This document shows, piece by piece, positions 1 to 14,865 of a DNA stretch of 64,000 nt. Each line of letters opens with the position of its first letter. The stretch's first letter is position 1. The translations under genes and the position numbers were made by a program. The stretch comes from Otis tarda (Eukaryota > Chordata > Aves > Otidiformes > Otididae): the NCBI GenBank assembly GCA_026413225.1, contig CM048552.1:164250053-164314052 (forward strand), written 5' to 3'. The notes beneath the pieces are model-generated. The model did not search any database, was not told where the DNA came from, and was given only the letters and a program-made list of their open reading frames with translations.

Positions 1-1231
1 TAAAGCATTTAGTTGTGCATTATGGGAAATTCTAAAGCTTTATGTAGGCTTTTGCTGGGAATTTCAATCATTATGTTCTCTAGATTAATAATAAATACTC
101 TATATTGTTAAGAAGAAATCAGTATCAGAAGTAAAGATTTGTTAAAAAAAAAAAAAATTATAGGGAAATGACCGATCAAAATGAGATAGAATATTAGATC
201 ATCATTCTATTTACTTTAGAGTTCAAAGTGATGCTTTTAGATCAGTTTGCAAAATAAAAGCTTGTATATGAAATAAATATGTCACTCTGTTCCTTTGCTG
301 TTCAGATTTATTACAGTTCATATGTCTAAAATGCAATTAACCCAAGTGTAGTCTATTGCAAAGTCAGGAATGCTTAATGTGACTTTAACTGAGTTGTCTG
401 GGAAACACCATAACTCTAGAACTGCTGCAGTTCTCACTTTTTTTTTGTGGAATGGTAAATAATATAGTACTTTGTCGTAGGGTTTTGTTTTATTCTTGAC
501 TTTAAAACTGTTTCTTTTGTTAGTTTTTCATTATTGTTTTTGAAATAATGATTGACAGATTCTCCAGATTTTCTCTTTGATAAAATTTTAAGAATCACTT
601 CTGCAATCAAAACTGAGGAAAAAGATATAAACCAAACTAAAACTATCACATATTGTAATAGTTACTTCTGGAAGTGTGAGATGCTTTTTAATTGCTTTAC
701 TTTTAGGGTCTTATTGTATTTAATAACGACAAAATCACAATAATATGTTGATGTATTTTTTTTGTGCTTTGTGTGAGAATAACATGAGATGAAAAATTAG
801 CTAATTTTACAGTGTCCATAAAGTGAGAGAAAAAATGTTTCTTTGTTTCTATGTTGCATATTGCATTCTGTAATTGCTAACGGGCTACCTTGGAGCAAGT
901 AAGTGGGAAGCAAATAGAGAACAGCTGAGGCAGCAAGAACTCTGTAATTTATTACAAAAATGACTGAGGGGGCCTAAAGTTGTACAGCAATGTGTTCCCA
1001 ACATAAGGTCAGGCTCTGATTCAGCAAGGCACACCATAGGCATATTTGCAAGCATGTTTTCAATTGTTTAAGCAAGTGAAGGTCATATATATAAGGACTA
1101 AGACCTTGAACTGGATGTATGTTGGTTGAGATGCACTGAACTGTAGTCTTTCTTGCTTAAAGCAGACTGGTAGATTGACAAAGCAAGGTCAAGAAACAGT
1201 AACATTTTATTATTGTTATAATTAAATGTTA
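1..1231. other. AT-rich intergenic stretch
   Basis: No gene is supported. The short open frames lack family features. Apart from the possible relic near 960-1085, I see nothing. Confidence 0.7.
960..1085. repeat. Possible old interspersed-repeat relic
   Basis: GGTCAGGCTCTGATTCAGCA, followed by GCATATTTGCAAGCATG and TAAGCAAGTGAAGG, resembles the ends of the same class of ancient palindromic reptile/bird repeat. It is strongly diverged. Confidence 0.3.
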
Positions 1232-2328
1232 TATCTGAGAGTGCTGAGGGGACTGGCTGATGTAGTGGCAAGCCACTCTCCATGATATTTGAAAAGTCAT
1301 GGCAGTCAGGTGAAGTCCCCACTGGCTGGAAGAAAAAAAAGAGAAACATTGCACCCATCTTTAAAAAGTGTAGAAAGGCGGATCCTGAGAACTATCGACC
1401 TGTCAGCCTCATGTCTGTATCCGGGAAGTTCATGGATCAGATCCTAGAAGCTATGCTAAGGCACATGGAGGACAGGGAGGAGATTTCAGACAACCAGCAT
1501 GGCTTCACCAAAAGAAAGTCCTGCCTGACAAACCTAGTGGGCTTCCATGAGTGACTGCATCAGTGGACAAGGGAAGAGCTACAGAAGCTGTCTATCTGGA
1601 ATTCTGTAAGGCCTTTGACATGGTCACCCACAACATCCTTCTCTCTAAATTAGAGAGAAATTGATTTGATGGGTGGACTGTTTGGTGGATGAGGAATTGG
1701 TTGGATGGTCACATCCAGAGGGTAGTCATCAATGGCTCAATGTCTCAATGGATGTCGGAGAACAGTGGTGTCCCTCAGGGGTCTACTCCATGCTGGTGAG
1801 ATCCCACCTGGAGTACTGTATCCAGCTCTGGAGTCCTCAGTACAGAAACAACGTGGACCTATTGGAACAGGTCCAGAAGCCACAAAGATGATCAGAGGGC
1901 TGGAGCACCTCTCCTATGAGGACAGGCTGAGAGAGATGTGGCTGTTCAGCCTGGAGCCTATAAGGCTCCAGGGAGACCTTACAGCAGCCTTCCAGTACCT
2001 AAAGGGGGCCTACAGGAAAGATGGGGAGAAACTCTTTAGCAGGGCCTGCAGCAATAGGGAGGAGGAGTAATAGTTTTAAACTAAAAGAGGGTAGATTTAG
2101 ACTAGATATAAGGAAGAAAGTTTTTTAGAATGAGGGTGGTGGAACACTGGAACACGTTGCCCAGAGAGGTGGTGGATGCCCCGTCCCTGGAAACATTCAA
2201 GGCCAAGTTGGATGAGGCTCTGAGCAACCTGATCTAGTCAGGCATGTCCCTCCTTCTTGCAGGGGGGTTGCACTAGATGACCTTTACAGGTCCCTTCTAA
2301 CCCAAACTGTTCTATGACTCTATGATTC
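1232..2328 (+). mobile_element. CR1 LINE, internally deleted
   Basis: The translation first matches the CR1 ORF2 reverse-transcriptase start ([10 protein letters not shown], then one base out of frame [11 protein letters not shown], then [11 protein letters not shown] and [14 protein letters not shown]) and runs to SGVPQG at about 1782. It then jumps to the C-terminal part ([25 protein letters not shown]). The segment with the catalytic DD box is missing. Frameshifts and stops are present, so the copy is dead. It ends in the CR1-type octamer tail TTCTATGACTCTATGATTCT at 2310-2329. Confidence 0.93.
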
Positions 2329-3449
2329 TAATATGTGATTTGGCAAAACCAAAAGGCTCTAGATATTACTGGATCTTTATTAAGCTCTGTCCTGGTGAGA
2401 AGGAACTTTTACTTCACATTGAACATAGACGTGACAAAGGTATATATCTATGAGGGTGGCTTCTCATCCAGGAAAGGATATTCCGTTAAACTAAGCTTGC
2501 ATGAAGACTCTCTAGTGTCACTGGATCATCCAAAAAGATGGATTTACAAGTAATGTATACTAGTAAAAGATGACTCTGAATGAGGAATTTTTTTAATGAT
2601 TAATCATTAGAAGATGATTACCAGAAAAAGAGATTAATATTCTGTCCAGTTCCTCAAGCTGCTTTTTCTGCAAGGTATCATCGGTGTCTTACTTTGCCTG
2701 AACGCACGTCTGATGTTTTGCATCCATGTACATAACTCCCATACTGTATCAGGAAAGTAAGCACTTAATAAATCATCAGACAGACTGAGTGAGATTTTTA
2801 AATCAGTTCCCGTAGCCCTTGGGAATGCATGGGACAGTGGAAAGCATTAATTTTTAACTCTTCTATGTGTCAACAGCAGATTTTTACTGAACTCTTTTCT
2901 ACTTCTGACTTTTTGTTGTCTTCCAGTCATACACAAGACAAAATTTGTGCTTTTTTTTTCCAGCAGCTATCAAGGTTGGGATTAATTGTATTTAACTTAA
3001 AACATCTGAAACTACCCATTCTTTTCATTATTATTCTCTTAGCTCCTTCTGTGGTAGATAGATAAAGGACATTTGGTGGAGGTATCTTCTTTCTCCACTG
3101 TCTGCAGAAGGTGGCTAGCCTAAGGTAAAATCACTTGCTTTTAGATGACTAGTATCAAGCTAAAAAAGCCTGTCCCTGCTGAACCCATAGGTGCTACCGA
3201 CTTTAATTCTGGTGATTTATTAGTGGCATTTTCCTCTGTGATCTTAGAACATCAGTATTAGCTCAGTGTGCTAAATTGTATGTTGAATATAATGTCTGAC
3301 AAATGAAACCATAACCTGAAAACCCTATAGCTATTTTAAGATCCTATGGAAAGAGCAAGATTTCTAATGGTAATATCTTTTCCAGGTTCCAGCCAAGATA
3401 ATTCCTACACTCATTCACTCTGGATTTTTGGTGTTTTATTGTTGTGGTG

Positions 3450-3533
3450 TTTTTTTTTTTTTTTTTTTTTTTACATTTTCAGTGTCATATTATAAAGAAA
3501 AAAGAAAAGAAAAGAAAAGAAAAGAAAAGAAAA
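3450..3533. repeat. T23 run facing an (AAAAG)n tract
   Basis: A run of 23 T (3450-3472) is followed 24 bases later by AAAAG units (3497-3533). The two can pair imperfectly into a hairpin. Confidence 0.85.
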
Positions 3534-5322
3534 CCCTTCACTTTAGTGCCTAATTTATTCTAGCATACCACGATAAAGATTTTAAAATATTGCTATGCTG
3601 CAGAGTCTTTTTTTTATGTTCTGCAAGTCACTTCAGAATCCTCCAGGGTGAAAGATATAAATACAGAATTAGCATGTTGTACTTCGCATTACACTGAATT
3701 AAATATTTTCCCATCATTCCTGTATTACTGGAGAGAGAAAGTTACGGAAGAGGGATTGTCAGATGCAAAAGAAAAAATTATCAGTCGTCCCATCAGAAGA
3801 GCAATGCATGTTCATCCCAAGTAAAGTCTCTTCTAACACAGGAAAACTCATGGGCTTTTGTTTCCATCAGAAATAAATCAATATTCCTGCTATGGTACTA
3901 CTTATTCTACAGCAATTGATACCATCTGAAAAACTGACCTAGCAAATTAATCACTGACCTAGCTAGACATATCATATTTAAGTGGCAGTACTCAGATTCT
4001 GCAATTAGAAGAACAGCGCTTCTACAATGCAAATTGGTATTGTCATTTTATACTGGTACTGTTTTATCTATTAGTATTGTTAGAAAACTAATTGCCTATA
4101 TTTTTATAAATTAGCTAAAATATTTTTTGCCTATTCCTTTTTTTTAAAAAAAAGTGTGCTTTTCTTTTTTTTTGCAGAATCTTGTATTAAATTAGTTTCA
4201 TTACACATCTGTTTAGTTTTATCCATTCACTGCTTTTATTATTTATTTGTTTTAGCAAAATGGGAAAATAATGAAAATGATCTTATTAAAGCACTGACAG
4301 TGATAAAAGTCCTCTAAGCTAGATAAGGTGCAATGACACAGAGAAACTAAAGAATTATTTAACGATTGTACTTGCAGAGGATTAAACTTTCACCAGTACA
4401 AGAGGGGAAGTATTACATATATTTGAGAGGGGAATAATATGAATTATTATATGTAAGCAGAGAGTTAGCGACCTCGTACTTTTGCAGCTGAAGCTAAGGT
4501 GAGTTTTTTCATCCTCTTCAAGACATGTGAAACAGAATTTCACATTCCCTCAGCACATCAGTGTATTGTGTTTCAACATACACAGGGAGAAAAATAGTTT
4601 TTAGGATTTGGACTTGGAAGGGAAATCCACTGAGACTAATTAAATAACTCAAAAATAAATAACTCAGACTTCAAAAGTCTTATGAGTTTAAATATAATTT
4701 TGATAGAGATGATTCTGAAAAAGTGTTAGGTAAGTGTATTATATATACTTACCCTGTTCCTGCTCTTCTCCATCATCCATTGTTCTGCACAGAATACTGA
4801 GATTATGGACCCTCGGTCTGAAGCAGTATGTTTGTTCATATGTTCCTGAGGGATTACTCACTTGAGAAAGATCTTGTACTCTGTAGACACTGATGGGAAA
4901 ATGCAGATCAGCAGTATCCAGAATTTATAGATAAATTCTGCACTTGCTGTAGGAGGGGGAGCAAGCTTTCTTTCCAAATTTTCACTCCAGAAAAGGAATT
5001 TTCTACAGCAACAGCTTTACTGATTCTATTAAAACTTATGCTGAGCTTAAAGTATTCCAAAGCATGTGTCATGTTCTATTGCATAAACCAATGGAGGTTC
5101 TTCTGGTGCTGAACCTACTGATCAGGAACTCACTATGATGACACAGAAATTAGAATGTTAAAAGTTTGAAGAAGGAATGATATACTTCAAACACTGCCAA
5201 AATTTTTTTTTTTTAACCTATGACATATTGTCCTCGCTGATAGTTTCACTTGGTTGCATGTTCCTGGCACATAGGAAGACAATACCGTATTAACACTGAG
5301 AGAGAGAGGCCAGTCAATAAAG

Positions 5323-5385
5323 CATCCTTACTGTAAAAGTCTACATCCTTACTGTAAAAGTCTACAGTCTACTGTAAAAGTAAAG
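5323..5385 (+). repeat. 21-bp tandem repeat, 2 exact copies plus a decayed third
   Basis: CATCCTTACTGTAAAAGTCT followed by A occurs at 5323-5343 and again at 5344-5364; a degenerate third copy (CTACTGTAAAAGTAAAG) follows. Confidence 0.85.
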
Positions 5386-6712
5386 GTCTATTTCATACTG
5401 CTGTTTGGATATAATAAAAATAAAATAATTACAATTGAAAAACTCCAAACAACAAAACCCAAAACTCCCAACAAAGCTGTACAGAAATATTGCATTTTAA
5501 AGAAAGTAAAACATTGTGCTCTAGATTGAATTTCAGGGGTTCTTCACATCAAAATCAAAGGAGGGAAAAAAAGAATACATCATTAGAAATTGGAGAAAAA
5601 CTTTTCCTGATCATCTATATTTCTGACAAGGCTCTTCAAGCTACCTGATATCTGGTTCCTGTACCATAGTCTGGTTTGGTAGCTTTGTACCTACCTGTCA
5701 GTATAAACGGTGGTAAAAGAATTTACTGCAAATATTTTGAATTCTCTTCAGTTCCAATATCTTAATGGTTAAAAAGAGAAGTTAATAACAAATAGTATTT
5801 CAGGTTTTTACATCCAAATTTAAAAAGAAAAAAAACTTTGCTGATTTTTTCTGAAAAATGAACTTTTTTTTTGTAGTTATTGTAACTATAACAATTTAGC
5901 AGATAGTTTGATGGTTTTACAAGTTTAATCATTCATGCACACAACCTGATTTCAGTAACTATTCAGTACCATAGAATCCATGTGCTTTAAAAAAAAAAGC
6001 ACCTGAACTCAAAAGAGTCATCTGGAAATTTCAAGGATTAGACTGATTTTAGGACAAATTATGTCATGAACAAATACTGGCAGATTCAGCAAAAATCATC
6101 TACAATTTTTAGCAGGCTGCAATTAAGCCCTGGTTTGCAGCTCATAAAAGTCTTAATTCCATACCTAGATATCTGAATGTTTCCTTTCCTCTGATATTAT
6201 GCAACTTTTATGTATTAACAACATCATCTTGAATTCAAAATGTAAGCAGTGAAGACTTTGGAAATTCAAATTATAAATGTAAAATCCATAACAGTAAGTT
6301 GGGTTAATACTTCAATGTCTAACATGTATATTAAGAAGATAAATCCATAAATGCACCTAAAGAAATCAGATACACCATCTTCAAAAAGGTAAAAAAAAAA
6401 TATACACAGTAGTATTTTTTCTAGACAAAATATTTTCCTTTTATACATGCAAATTCTATTTTTTATAACCCATTTTAAAAAAATTAAGTGAAGTTACTAA
6501 ATTATTTTTTGCAGTTAGATCATGACCTTGTGTTGATGTAGCTGAGGTAACAAGGGGCTAATAAAATGATCTGAATACAAGAAAATGTTATTTTCAGAAG
6601 AGTTACTCTTTATAACCTATTGCTCTAAAGTAATATGTCTTTCATCTGCACCAGATTTAGACTGTGCAATGCAATATAAATTATTAACTTACTGCAGATA
6701 CCATTTTAGAAT

Positions 6713-7481
6713 AATAGAATCATAGAATTGTTAATGTTGGAAGGGACCATCAAAGGTCATCTAGTCCAAGCCCCCCTGCAGGGAGTAGGGACATCTCCAA
6801 CTAGATGAGGTTGCTCAGAGCCTCATCCAACTTGGCCTTGAATGTTTCCAGGGATGGGGCATCTACTACCTCTCTGGGCAACCTGTTCCAGTGTTCCAAT
6901 AGCCTCATTGTAAAAAAGTTTTTCCTTTTATCATGTATGAATCTGTTTTCTATTTTAAAACCATTACCCTCCATCCTATCACAATAGGCCCTGCTAAAGA
7001 GTTTCCCCTTGTCTTTCTTACAAGCTCCCTTTAAGTACTGAAAAGTTGCAATAAGGTCTCCCCAGAGTCTTCTCGTCTCCAGACTGAACAGCCCCCAACT
7101 CTCTCAGCCTGCTCGCATAGGAAAGGTGCTCCAGCTCTCCGATCATCTTTGTGGCCCTCCTCTGGACTCTCTCCAATAGGTCCATGTCCTTCTTAAGTTG
7201 AGGGCTCCAGAGCTGGACACAATACTCCAGATGAAGGTCTCGCAATAGGTGGAATAGAGGGGCAGAATCACCTCCCCCAACCTGCTGGCCATGCTCCTCC
7301 TGATGCAGCCAAGATGTGGTTGGCCTTCTGGGCCACAGGGGCACATTGCCTGCTCATGTTGAACTTCTCATTCACCATCACTCCAAAACCCTTCTCCGCA
7401 GGGCTGCTCTCAATCCATTCTCCGCCCAGCCTGTGTTTGTGCTTGGGATTGCCCTGATCCATGTGCAGGACCTTGCACTTT
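6713..7481 (-). mobile_element. CR1 LINE 3' fragment
   Basis: Read on the minus strand, this covers the last part of CR1 ORF2 ([45 protein letters not shown]) and the 3'UTR, ending in an ATTCTATG-type tail at about 6713-6730. The frame is broken by shifts, so it is an inactive 5'-truncated copy, the usual fate of CR1 inserts. Confidence 0.93.
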
Positions 7482-8134
7482 TACTGTCTATGCTAAATTA
7501 CAGTTGTTCTTTCCTATACTTTTCCCTTTGTGGCTGTGAATCAAAGGGTTAATGTATATTTAACACACAAATACAAGCAAAATAAAATGACAGGTAGCTT
7601 TTCCAACCTATGAAACAGTGCTCTAACATCTTCTTTTTTAAAAAGTTTCAAAAACAAGCAAGTCTGCAATGATTATGGAAAGAAGTACTTCCCAAAGGCC
7701 CCTTTTAATTGAAGGAAATTAATTCTACACATAGTCCCAAAGTCTTACTTAATTCTTCAAATAAGATCTTAAATTCGACAACTGTGTAAATTAGGATTGG
7801 TTCTGAGTAACTAAAGATTACTGACTTTTCTCATTGTTGGCTTTAAGCTACACTTTCTTGCCTTTGTGCTTTTGTCAGTGTAAAAAAGGTAAATAATGGA
7901 TATAAGTGTTTTGTTAATTTGTTTGTTTTCCACAGAGAAACACAAATAATAGTATTAGGATCAGAATTACACCATTACCTAAATTACATTTAGGTTTAGG
8001 GTTCTGAAATCTTTGACTGTTGGCAGTGCTAATACTGTGTTGTCTTTTAAAGCCCCATATAAATAATTTTTTTTTTTAGAAATTGTATAATAAAAATTAC
8101 TGTTCATCTCGGAGTTTTTTGTTGCCTTATCTGT

Positions 8135-8225
8135 CCTCCATCTCTTGATTTATCCTTCAAGCTATCTGGAGCAGGAATTCCTTTATACAGCTCCTGACAC
8201 AATGGTGTGGTCTATGCCTGGAGAT
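8135..8225 (+). repeat. Possible old SINE-like relic
   Basis: AAGCTATCTGGAGCAGGAAT, then TATACAGCTCCTGACACAAT followed by GGTGTGG, resembles the conserved tail (GCTCTCTGGAGCAGGGAC...TACAGCACCTAGCACAATGG) of an ancient amniote repeat. Confidence 0.35.
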
Positions 8226-11200
8226 GCAAGTCAGATGATGATGTAGTTGTGCTGATAATCCGTTGGCAGGTAGTGAGGAAAGAATTTCCTATGCTTTTTG
8301 TTATGTTTCTGAATTTATGATGTAAGGACAATCTATTACTAGATATGACTGAACTATACAGAGGCACATTGCCGTGCTACATATCTTATAAATATGCAAG
8401 GCATCATATCTTATGGATCCAATTTACTAGATACAGTGAAATGCTCACAGGACACTTTCTCCCAGAAGCAGAGGATGAAACGGATCCTTAAATCAATTTC
8501 TTCATATGTAGCCCTTTCTTTTATACTTTTCCCCAGGGGAGGATGATACAGATATTTTTTTTCCCCAGTTGAATTATTTAAATACCTTCCCAGATGTGCT
8601 AGGTATTATATTTTAGAGCTATAAATAAAAATCTTTCTACAACCTATTCACTCATATTAATATTGACTTTGTCCTACTCACCTAAAATATATACTCTAGA
8701 CATATTTACATGTTATTATTTTTACTTTATTAGTATAGTCATTCTATAGGATATTTCTGGATTAAATATTTGTAAATACACATATGATTTAAAAGTAAAT
8801 TCAATTTTGAGTTTGCAATTGTTACTCACTTTTCCACAGTTATCCTATGGAATAGTCATGACATGAAGTCATGCATTAAATACTTGGAAAAAAAGATAAT
8901 TTGAAAAAGAAACTAAACATTTCTGAAGACATACCCCTATTCTCACAAAAAAAAAAAATAGTGTTCCATACAAAACTAAATAGATATAATACATGTTTTG
9001 CCAGAAAAGAAAGATCTTATCCGTTCAGAACCTTTTTTTTTCTGCTTTAGCAGCCTTATAGTAGCAGAACTATTGTATCTGGTGATTGGTTTCACACACA
9101 TCCCCAGACAGAAATAGCATGATAGTTATGGATGTATTCCTGTTGTTCACAGCTATGATGTTAGCCATTGAAGGAAAAAAAAAAATTCTCATTCTCCTCC
9201 TTGATCAGATTTTAAAATTTGTGAAGGATCCCAAATGCTGTGAACTGAAACATGGTTTTAACATACTTTTCTTTTGGTTGTTTTTTTTTTTGGTAAGTAT
9301 TCAATAATTTTTCTCTGGAAATAATATTTAGGTGCAGAGGTGATAACTTTCACAATGCCTTAGATTCTTATTTCCATGGGAAGGATCCATCAAGCGTTTT
9401 CTAGTCTTTTATCAAGGCAGGGCATCAAAATCATAATGGAAGCTGATGACATTTTATATCAACCTGCACTTAACATAAGTGAAACTTCAACTATTTTAAT
9501 AAAATTGGAAGACTATTTATACACTTTCCTAGTCTCTGTACTTGTCTGAGAAAGTCCTGTTCCTGAAATTGTACTTTCAAAATTACTGGTTTTTTTTTTT
9601 GCAATAGCCATACTTTTCAGTGAAAAATGTTCTTTTCTGATGTATTTCTTGCATAAAAAGGCTTGTTTCCTGCTTACAACACTTGTAAGAAAAAAAAGAC
9701 GGCTAAAAACTTCAATGAAACATTAGTACCAGCAGATAACCTGACAGAAATTGCATTCAGCTTCCACTTTTAGTTATATAATTCTATATTTAAAACATTT
9801 CATGTATTAATGAAGCAAACATTACTTTGTTCACCCTGCATCTTTGCTGTGCATTTATCTTCTATGAAGTAGATTGAACAATGATTGAGATAAATTCCCT
9901 GGAAGATTACAGAATCCAGCAACTCTCTACTTTCTAGCTTCCAGATTGTAGCTTCCAGGTGATACAAAGAACTAAGCCTTACAATTAGATGTTTATGCAG
10001 GTTGCTTGAAGTTAGTCTGTGTGTTAAACTATGTATGAGCAATGAAAACGTGAAGAAAAAAAAAAAAGCGAACCTAAACCAAGCCAAATCAAACCAAAAA
10101 CAAAAAAAAAAAAGAAAAAAAATGAGAAAACCCAATTTTTAACTACTTTTCAGATGGAAATAATGTCTAAGAATTATACGGATGGGAGGATTCAAAGATA
10201 ACTGCAGGAAACAGAATTTTACCTGGAATGTAATGTTGTAATATCAGGAAATATATACAAATTACCCAACTGAGTCTTAAATGTTGAACCCTAGTTTTCA
10301 ATAGGTAAGTTTCCATTGCAAAGAGAAGGAATACATAAGAACTGATGATAAAAAATCATAAGAATTAAAGGCAAATAAGTTGTAACTAAATTGATCTTTC
10401 CCAGTCACTGCAAGATAATTCTGCATTTTTTTCCCTCTAGAATAATCTTTCCAAGGTATCGCCTACTCTATTTAGAAAATAATGAGGTTTCTCTGATTCT
10501 GATCATCATCTGTCTGCTGCCAAACACAAAACTACTAGAATATATGTCATATCCACATCAGGTTGTTAGATGAAAGTCTCTCACTCAGTATGCTACAGAC
10601 AGAGTAGTGTAAATGCACACTATTTACTACTACAGACTATTTTAGTACTTCAGAATCTTTTAAATCAGAATCTTTTTCTTAATTATAAGGTTCTGCTTCC
10701 TCTTTTCATCACAAACTTTTCTACTAAAAATTGTTACTGTAACTTAAGAGATTCCTCTACTTTTATGATAAATTTAACTTTTCAAGACTTCCTGACACAT
10801 TGTCTTGCTACTTCCACTTCTCTGAATCTACTATATTCACCTTTTTTAGTTAGTGTAAATCAGGTCTATCAGGTCAGCCACTCATTTTTACTAATCAATT
10901 TATCAATAGTTTTAAGATAATATAATTCTTTAAATATTATTCCATTTATGTGTGCTTTGAACAATAGATAATTAAGTACTATGGAAAGTAAATTGATGCC
11001 ACTGATTAAAGGGATTTTTTTTTTTTTAGATAAAACCATCAATAGTAGTGCAAATGGCTTAGCAGGTTACATAGAGGAACAAGCTAAATGTCAACATTCT
11101 GAAATTTTATCTAAGAAGCTATGATGACATAGTCATGCCATATCAAAGTTAAAATGTTTCACTGTGTTCCCTTATTGCCCACAGAAGTGGCTCAAGCAAG

Positions 11201-14200
11201 ACCATAAATATTTTAAATAATTTTGGATGAGGGAGATTAAATGTCTGTCAGGTGATGGCACTGTGGCAGCAGCACCTATGCACATTGGCATAGCGGATAT
11301 CACAATAGAATTATCACAAGAAAAATCAAAAGTTCATTGAAAACTTTTCTGATCATGCTACACATTTAAAAATATTTCCATATATTTGAGACATCCATAC
11401 ATATGCCAGCATTCATGAAGGATATAATTCTAATATAGTTAAAAATATTTAGAATATTTTTTTCCTCTAATAATTTCAGAGTTTTAGCAATCTTTCCACA
11501 TGACAGTGTCCAGAGTTACAGAAATAAAGAAAAAAAAAAAAAAAGTTGGTTTGTGGTTTCTTTGGCATTTTGTTCTGTTTTTTGAAAGCAGTACCAGATC
11601 ACATGAAATAGCAGAAATAGCACCCATTTTTTTTTGTTGTTGTTGTTAATATGGGTGTATGTATGTGTGTGTGTGCGCATTTCTGTGCATGTCTGGGAGA
11701 AAGATGGGAGGAGTTATATCACCAGGAGGCTTTTTCTTCTCCAATTTCCATAGCAACTGACAGCTAGTTATTTCAACAGATGCACGGGAGCACCAGTCTT
11801 CACAACTTTATTACATCTCACACACGAGGGAAGGCATTTTACCATGTATGTGGCAGTGTTGATTATTCCCTGAGATGATATGTGGTTGAGAATAGAATAC
11901 TGCTAATTTATGGTATCCAGGACAAGAATAGATCTGTTGCCTAGATTTTAATATAAGTGATTCTTAGCAAAAGTAATCCCCAACATACTGGCCACCAAGT
12001 GAAAGACAGATTGTGACTTTCACCAGTATTTTCTTGGTTTAAAGATGAAAGTTTGAAAAGGAAAATTGTTTCTTATTTATTTTCTGAAGCTACTTTGTTA
12101 CTGAATAAAAAATACTTTGAACTTTTTGTTTGTATTACTTAGAGTGATTAAAAGTTGTTACACTCCTAAAGTCTCCAAGAATGTTGTCTTTGTTAATATG
12201 CAGCATCTAAGTATTGTTCTGGAGAACAATACTGGAGTACTGTTTCCGAAGAAAAGTAATAACAATTAAAAAAGAAACCTAACCGTTCTTCTCCTAAAAG
12301 AAACTTAAGACCTCTTCATACCTTTAGTTTAAGGCTAAAGATTCAAATTTCAATAATAAATTTATTTTATTTGCAGAATGGAGCTACTGAGCACAGTCTA
12401 TTCTGCTTAATATGACTTTATGTACTGAACTAATGTAGTTTCAAAATAAGAAGCAAGCAAACTCATGCACTAAGGTTAGACTGTCTCTACATTGTGAATA
12501 ACCTCATAAAGGCTTCAAATCAAGTCAGTTTGGATCTTTGACTCTGATCAGTTCACACCAGTCAGAAGAATTTATCCTGAAATTAATAGAAACAGAAAGT
12601 GTACTTCTCACTTACAATGAAATATTATAACAAATGAGAATTTGTAATCATGAAAATGCATACAGCTTATGGTACAGAACTGTAAATCTTTTAGAATATA
12701 AGAAGAATTGACCCACCACTCTTGCTTCAGACTAGTGTGATTTGTACCTACATGTTGCCTACAGTACCACTACTTAGAACAATTTGGGAAAATCTGACTC
12801 AACATAGATCTGACAATTTTAATGAGAATAAATTTTCTTTTAATTTTGCAATGATTGACTTGTAAAGGGACTGTGAGTAAGGGTGATTTAGGACAGCTAG
12901 GCAAAAAAAAGTAAACTGCTATATACATCTAAGAGAGAAAGTATATCTTTGTAGGTACACTTTCAGAACCAGTATTCAAAACAATAGAGCATTCATAATT
13001 CCGCGCAACGCAGCAGGAAAAAGGAAAGGAAGCTAAACACGTACATATGATATCATGTCAAGCCACTGTAAAGTATACAGTTGGGAAGAAAATTATTTTC
13101 TTCATTAGAACTAACTAGGTAGTAAAGTCTATAAATAATAAGGTTTCAAAAAGGGAAAAAATATATAACTGAAAAAATAAACTCTTTCTAATCTAGTGAT
13201 AACTAAAATTTTGGAGGGGTGATATCTTTAGAAAAAATTTGTGATGTATATACAATTCTTGTTACAGATAGAAAGCTTTATAATTGTCAAAAGTGTCACA
13301 GCAAGACGTAATATGCAGTGAAGACTTGATGTTATATGTGGAGAATTATTTTTCCACATACAGTTAACACTTTCTAATAACAATCAGAATTGTCATGCCA
13401 GGTTTTCCAAGTGCTCTAAACATTTCCTGTTAGGTTGGTCAATTTTCCAAATAACTTGCTGTATGTGTAATATTAAAAATTGGATACAAAAATCTGGGTG
13501 TATTTTTGCATATACAACTTTTGTTTGTTGATGTACAGTTTGACATTTGCATTTGTGTATATGGGTATATGGGTATATGCAAAATTTGGCAAATAGTTTG
13601 GGCAATCAAAAATATAAGCATAAAATTTTCAACACTTTTTTGTTCCTTCAAATTATCATTCATATACCTAATACATTTTCCATCTATCTTCCTCTAGGCT
13701 TCAGGCTAAATTTGGTTCTGCTTGGCAGATACCAACAAACGCATGAAAGCAACAGAAACATTGTGTAATAATGACAAGAGAACAAAGCTACTGAAACAGT
13801 TATCTAGAGCATTCTTCTAGAGAATAAAAGAGCCCTAATTAGCAACTATCAGGATATTGTTTTGCTGGAGCTCATATATTATGTCTATAAATGCAGATAA
13901 TCATAGGATTATTTTGACATTCAGTATTACCATATCTTAATAGAATGCATTTAATTTTCTTTTTTTTTTTTTAAAAGGGCTCTTCATAAAAGATACTCCT
14001 AACCTTAACATAATGAAAAGCTCAATAAAATCTTAACATTCATTTGCCAGTATGATACAGCTTTACACCATCAAATATGGGATAGAAACAGCATTTGAAA
14101 AATTTGAATAAAACCAGGAATACTTGTATTCCCTCTACATGATGTCTAGATTAATGCAGATATTGTTTTCTAAAGATTTTGCAGAAATGAAAACATTATG

Positions 14201-14281
14201 ATGAAGAAGCATCTCTGGTGTTTAAATATTGACAACTGCTTCAACAAGGTAAATCCATGAGAAAATATTAGTCCCAATGGC

Positions 14282-14310
14282 ATTATTATTATTATTATTA
14301 TTATTATTAT
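14282..14310 (+). repeat. (ATT)n microsatellite
   Basis: About ten uninterrupted ATT units. Confidence 0.95.
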
Positions 14311-14865
14311 GTGGCTCAGTTTGGATTTTTTTTTTTAGTTTTGTTTGTCATTTTCAATTATATATAGCTGCACTGAAAAAGAGCCCATTAGAATCTGAAC
14401 TCCATTATGCTATGAATTTTTATGTCTGCTATACGTGACCTTTGTGTCAGTTGCTTTTGAACCACATTGTATGCTAAACAAATGACCACAGTCCAAATTA
14501 GATTTCCCAGATCTAGAATATAAATCTAATTTAAAGGTATTTTTCATTATTCTGAAGTGCTTCACATCAAGAAGCAGGCTAATGCAGTCTGGACACATCC
14601 TTTCCCCATTCTTTCACTTAGTTTGATCTAAATCAGGAGTAACTGCCAGGCAGAAATATCAATGGAGTTCATCAGTATAAGACATAGAGAAATTAAGGCC
14701 ACAAATTTTATACTAATTTTCACAGGAGATCATTACAAAAATAATTTGTAGATTATACAATCTGGACGTTACAGCTATCAAATTTTTTAACATCAAAATT
14801 TTAGGCTGCTTTTTTGTTACAATCTTGCAAAAAAAAACACATTGTGGAAATCTATAGATGTATTT

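Larger units (their letters stand above)
2329..6712. other. AT-rich intergenic stretch
   Basis: No gene or recognisable transposon apart from the small repeats listed at 3450 and 5323. Scattered A and T runs. Confidence 0.7.
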
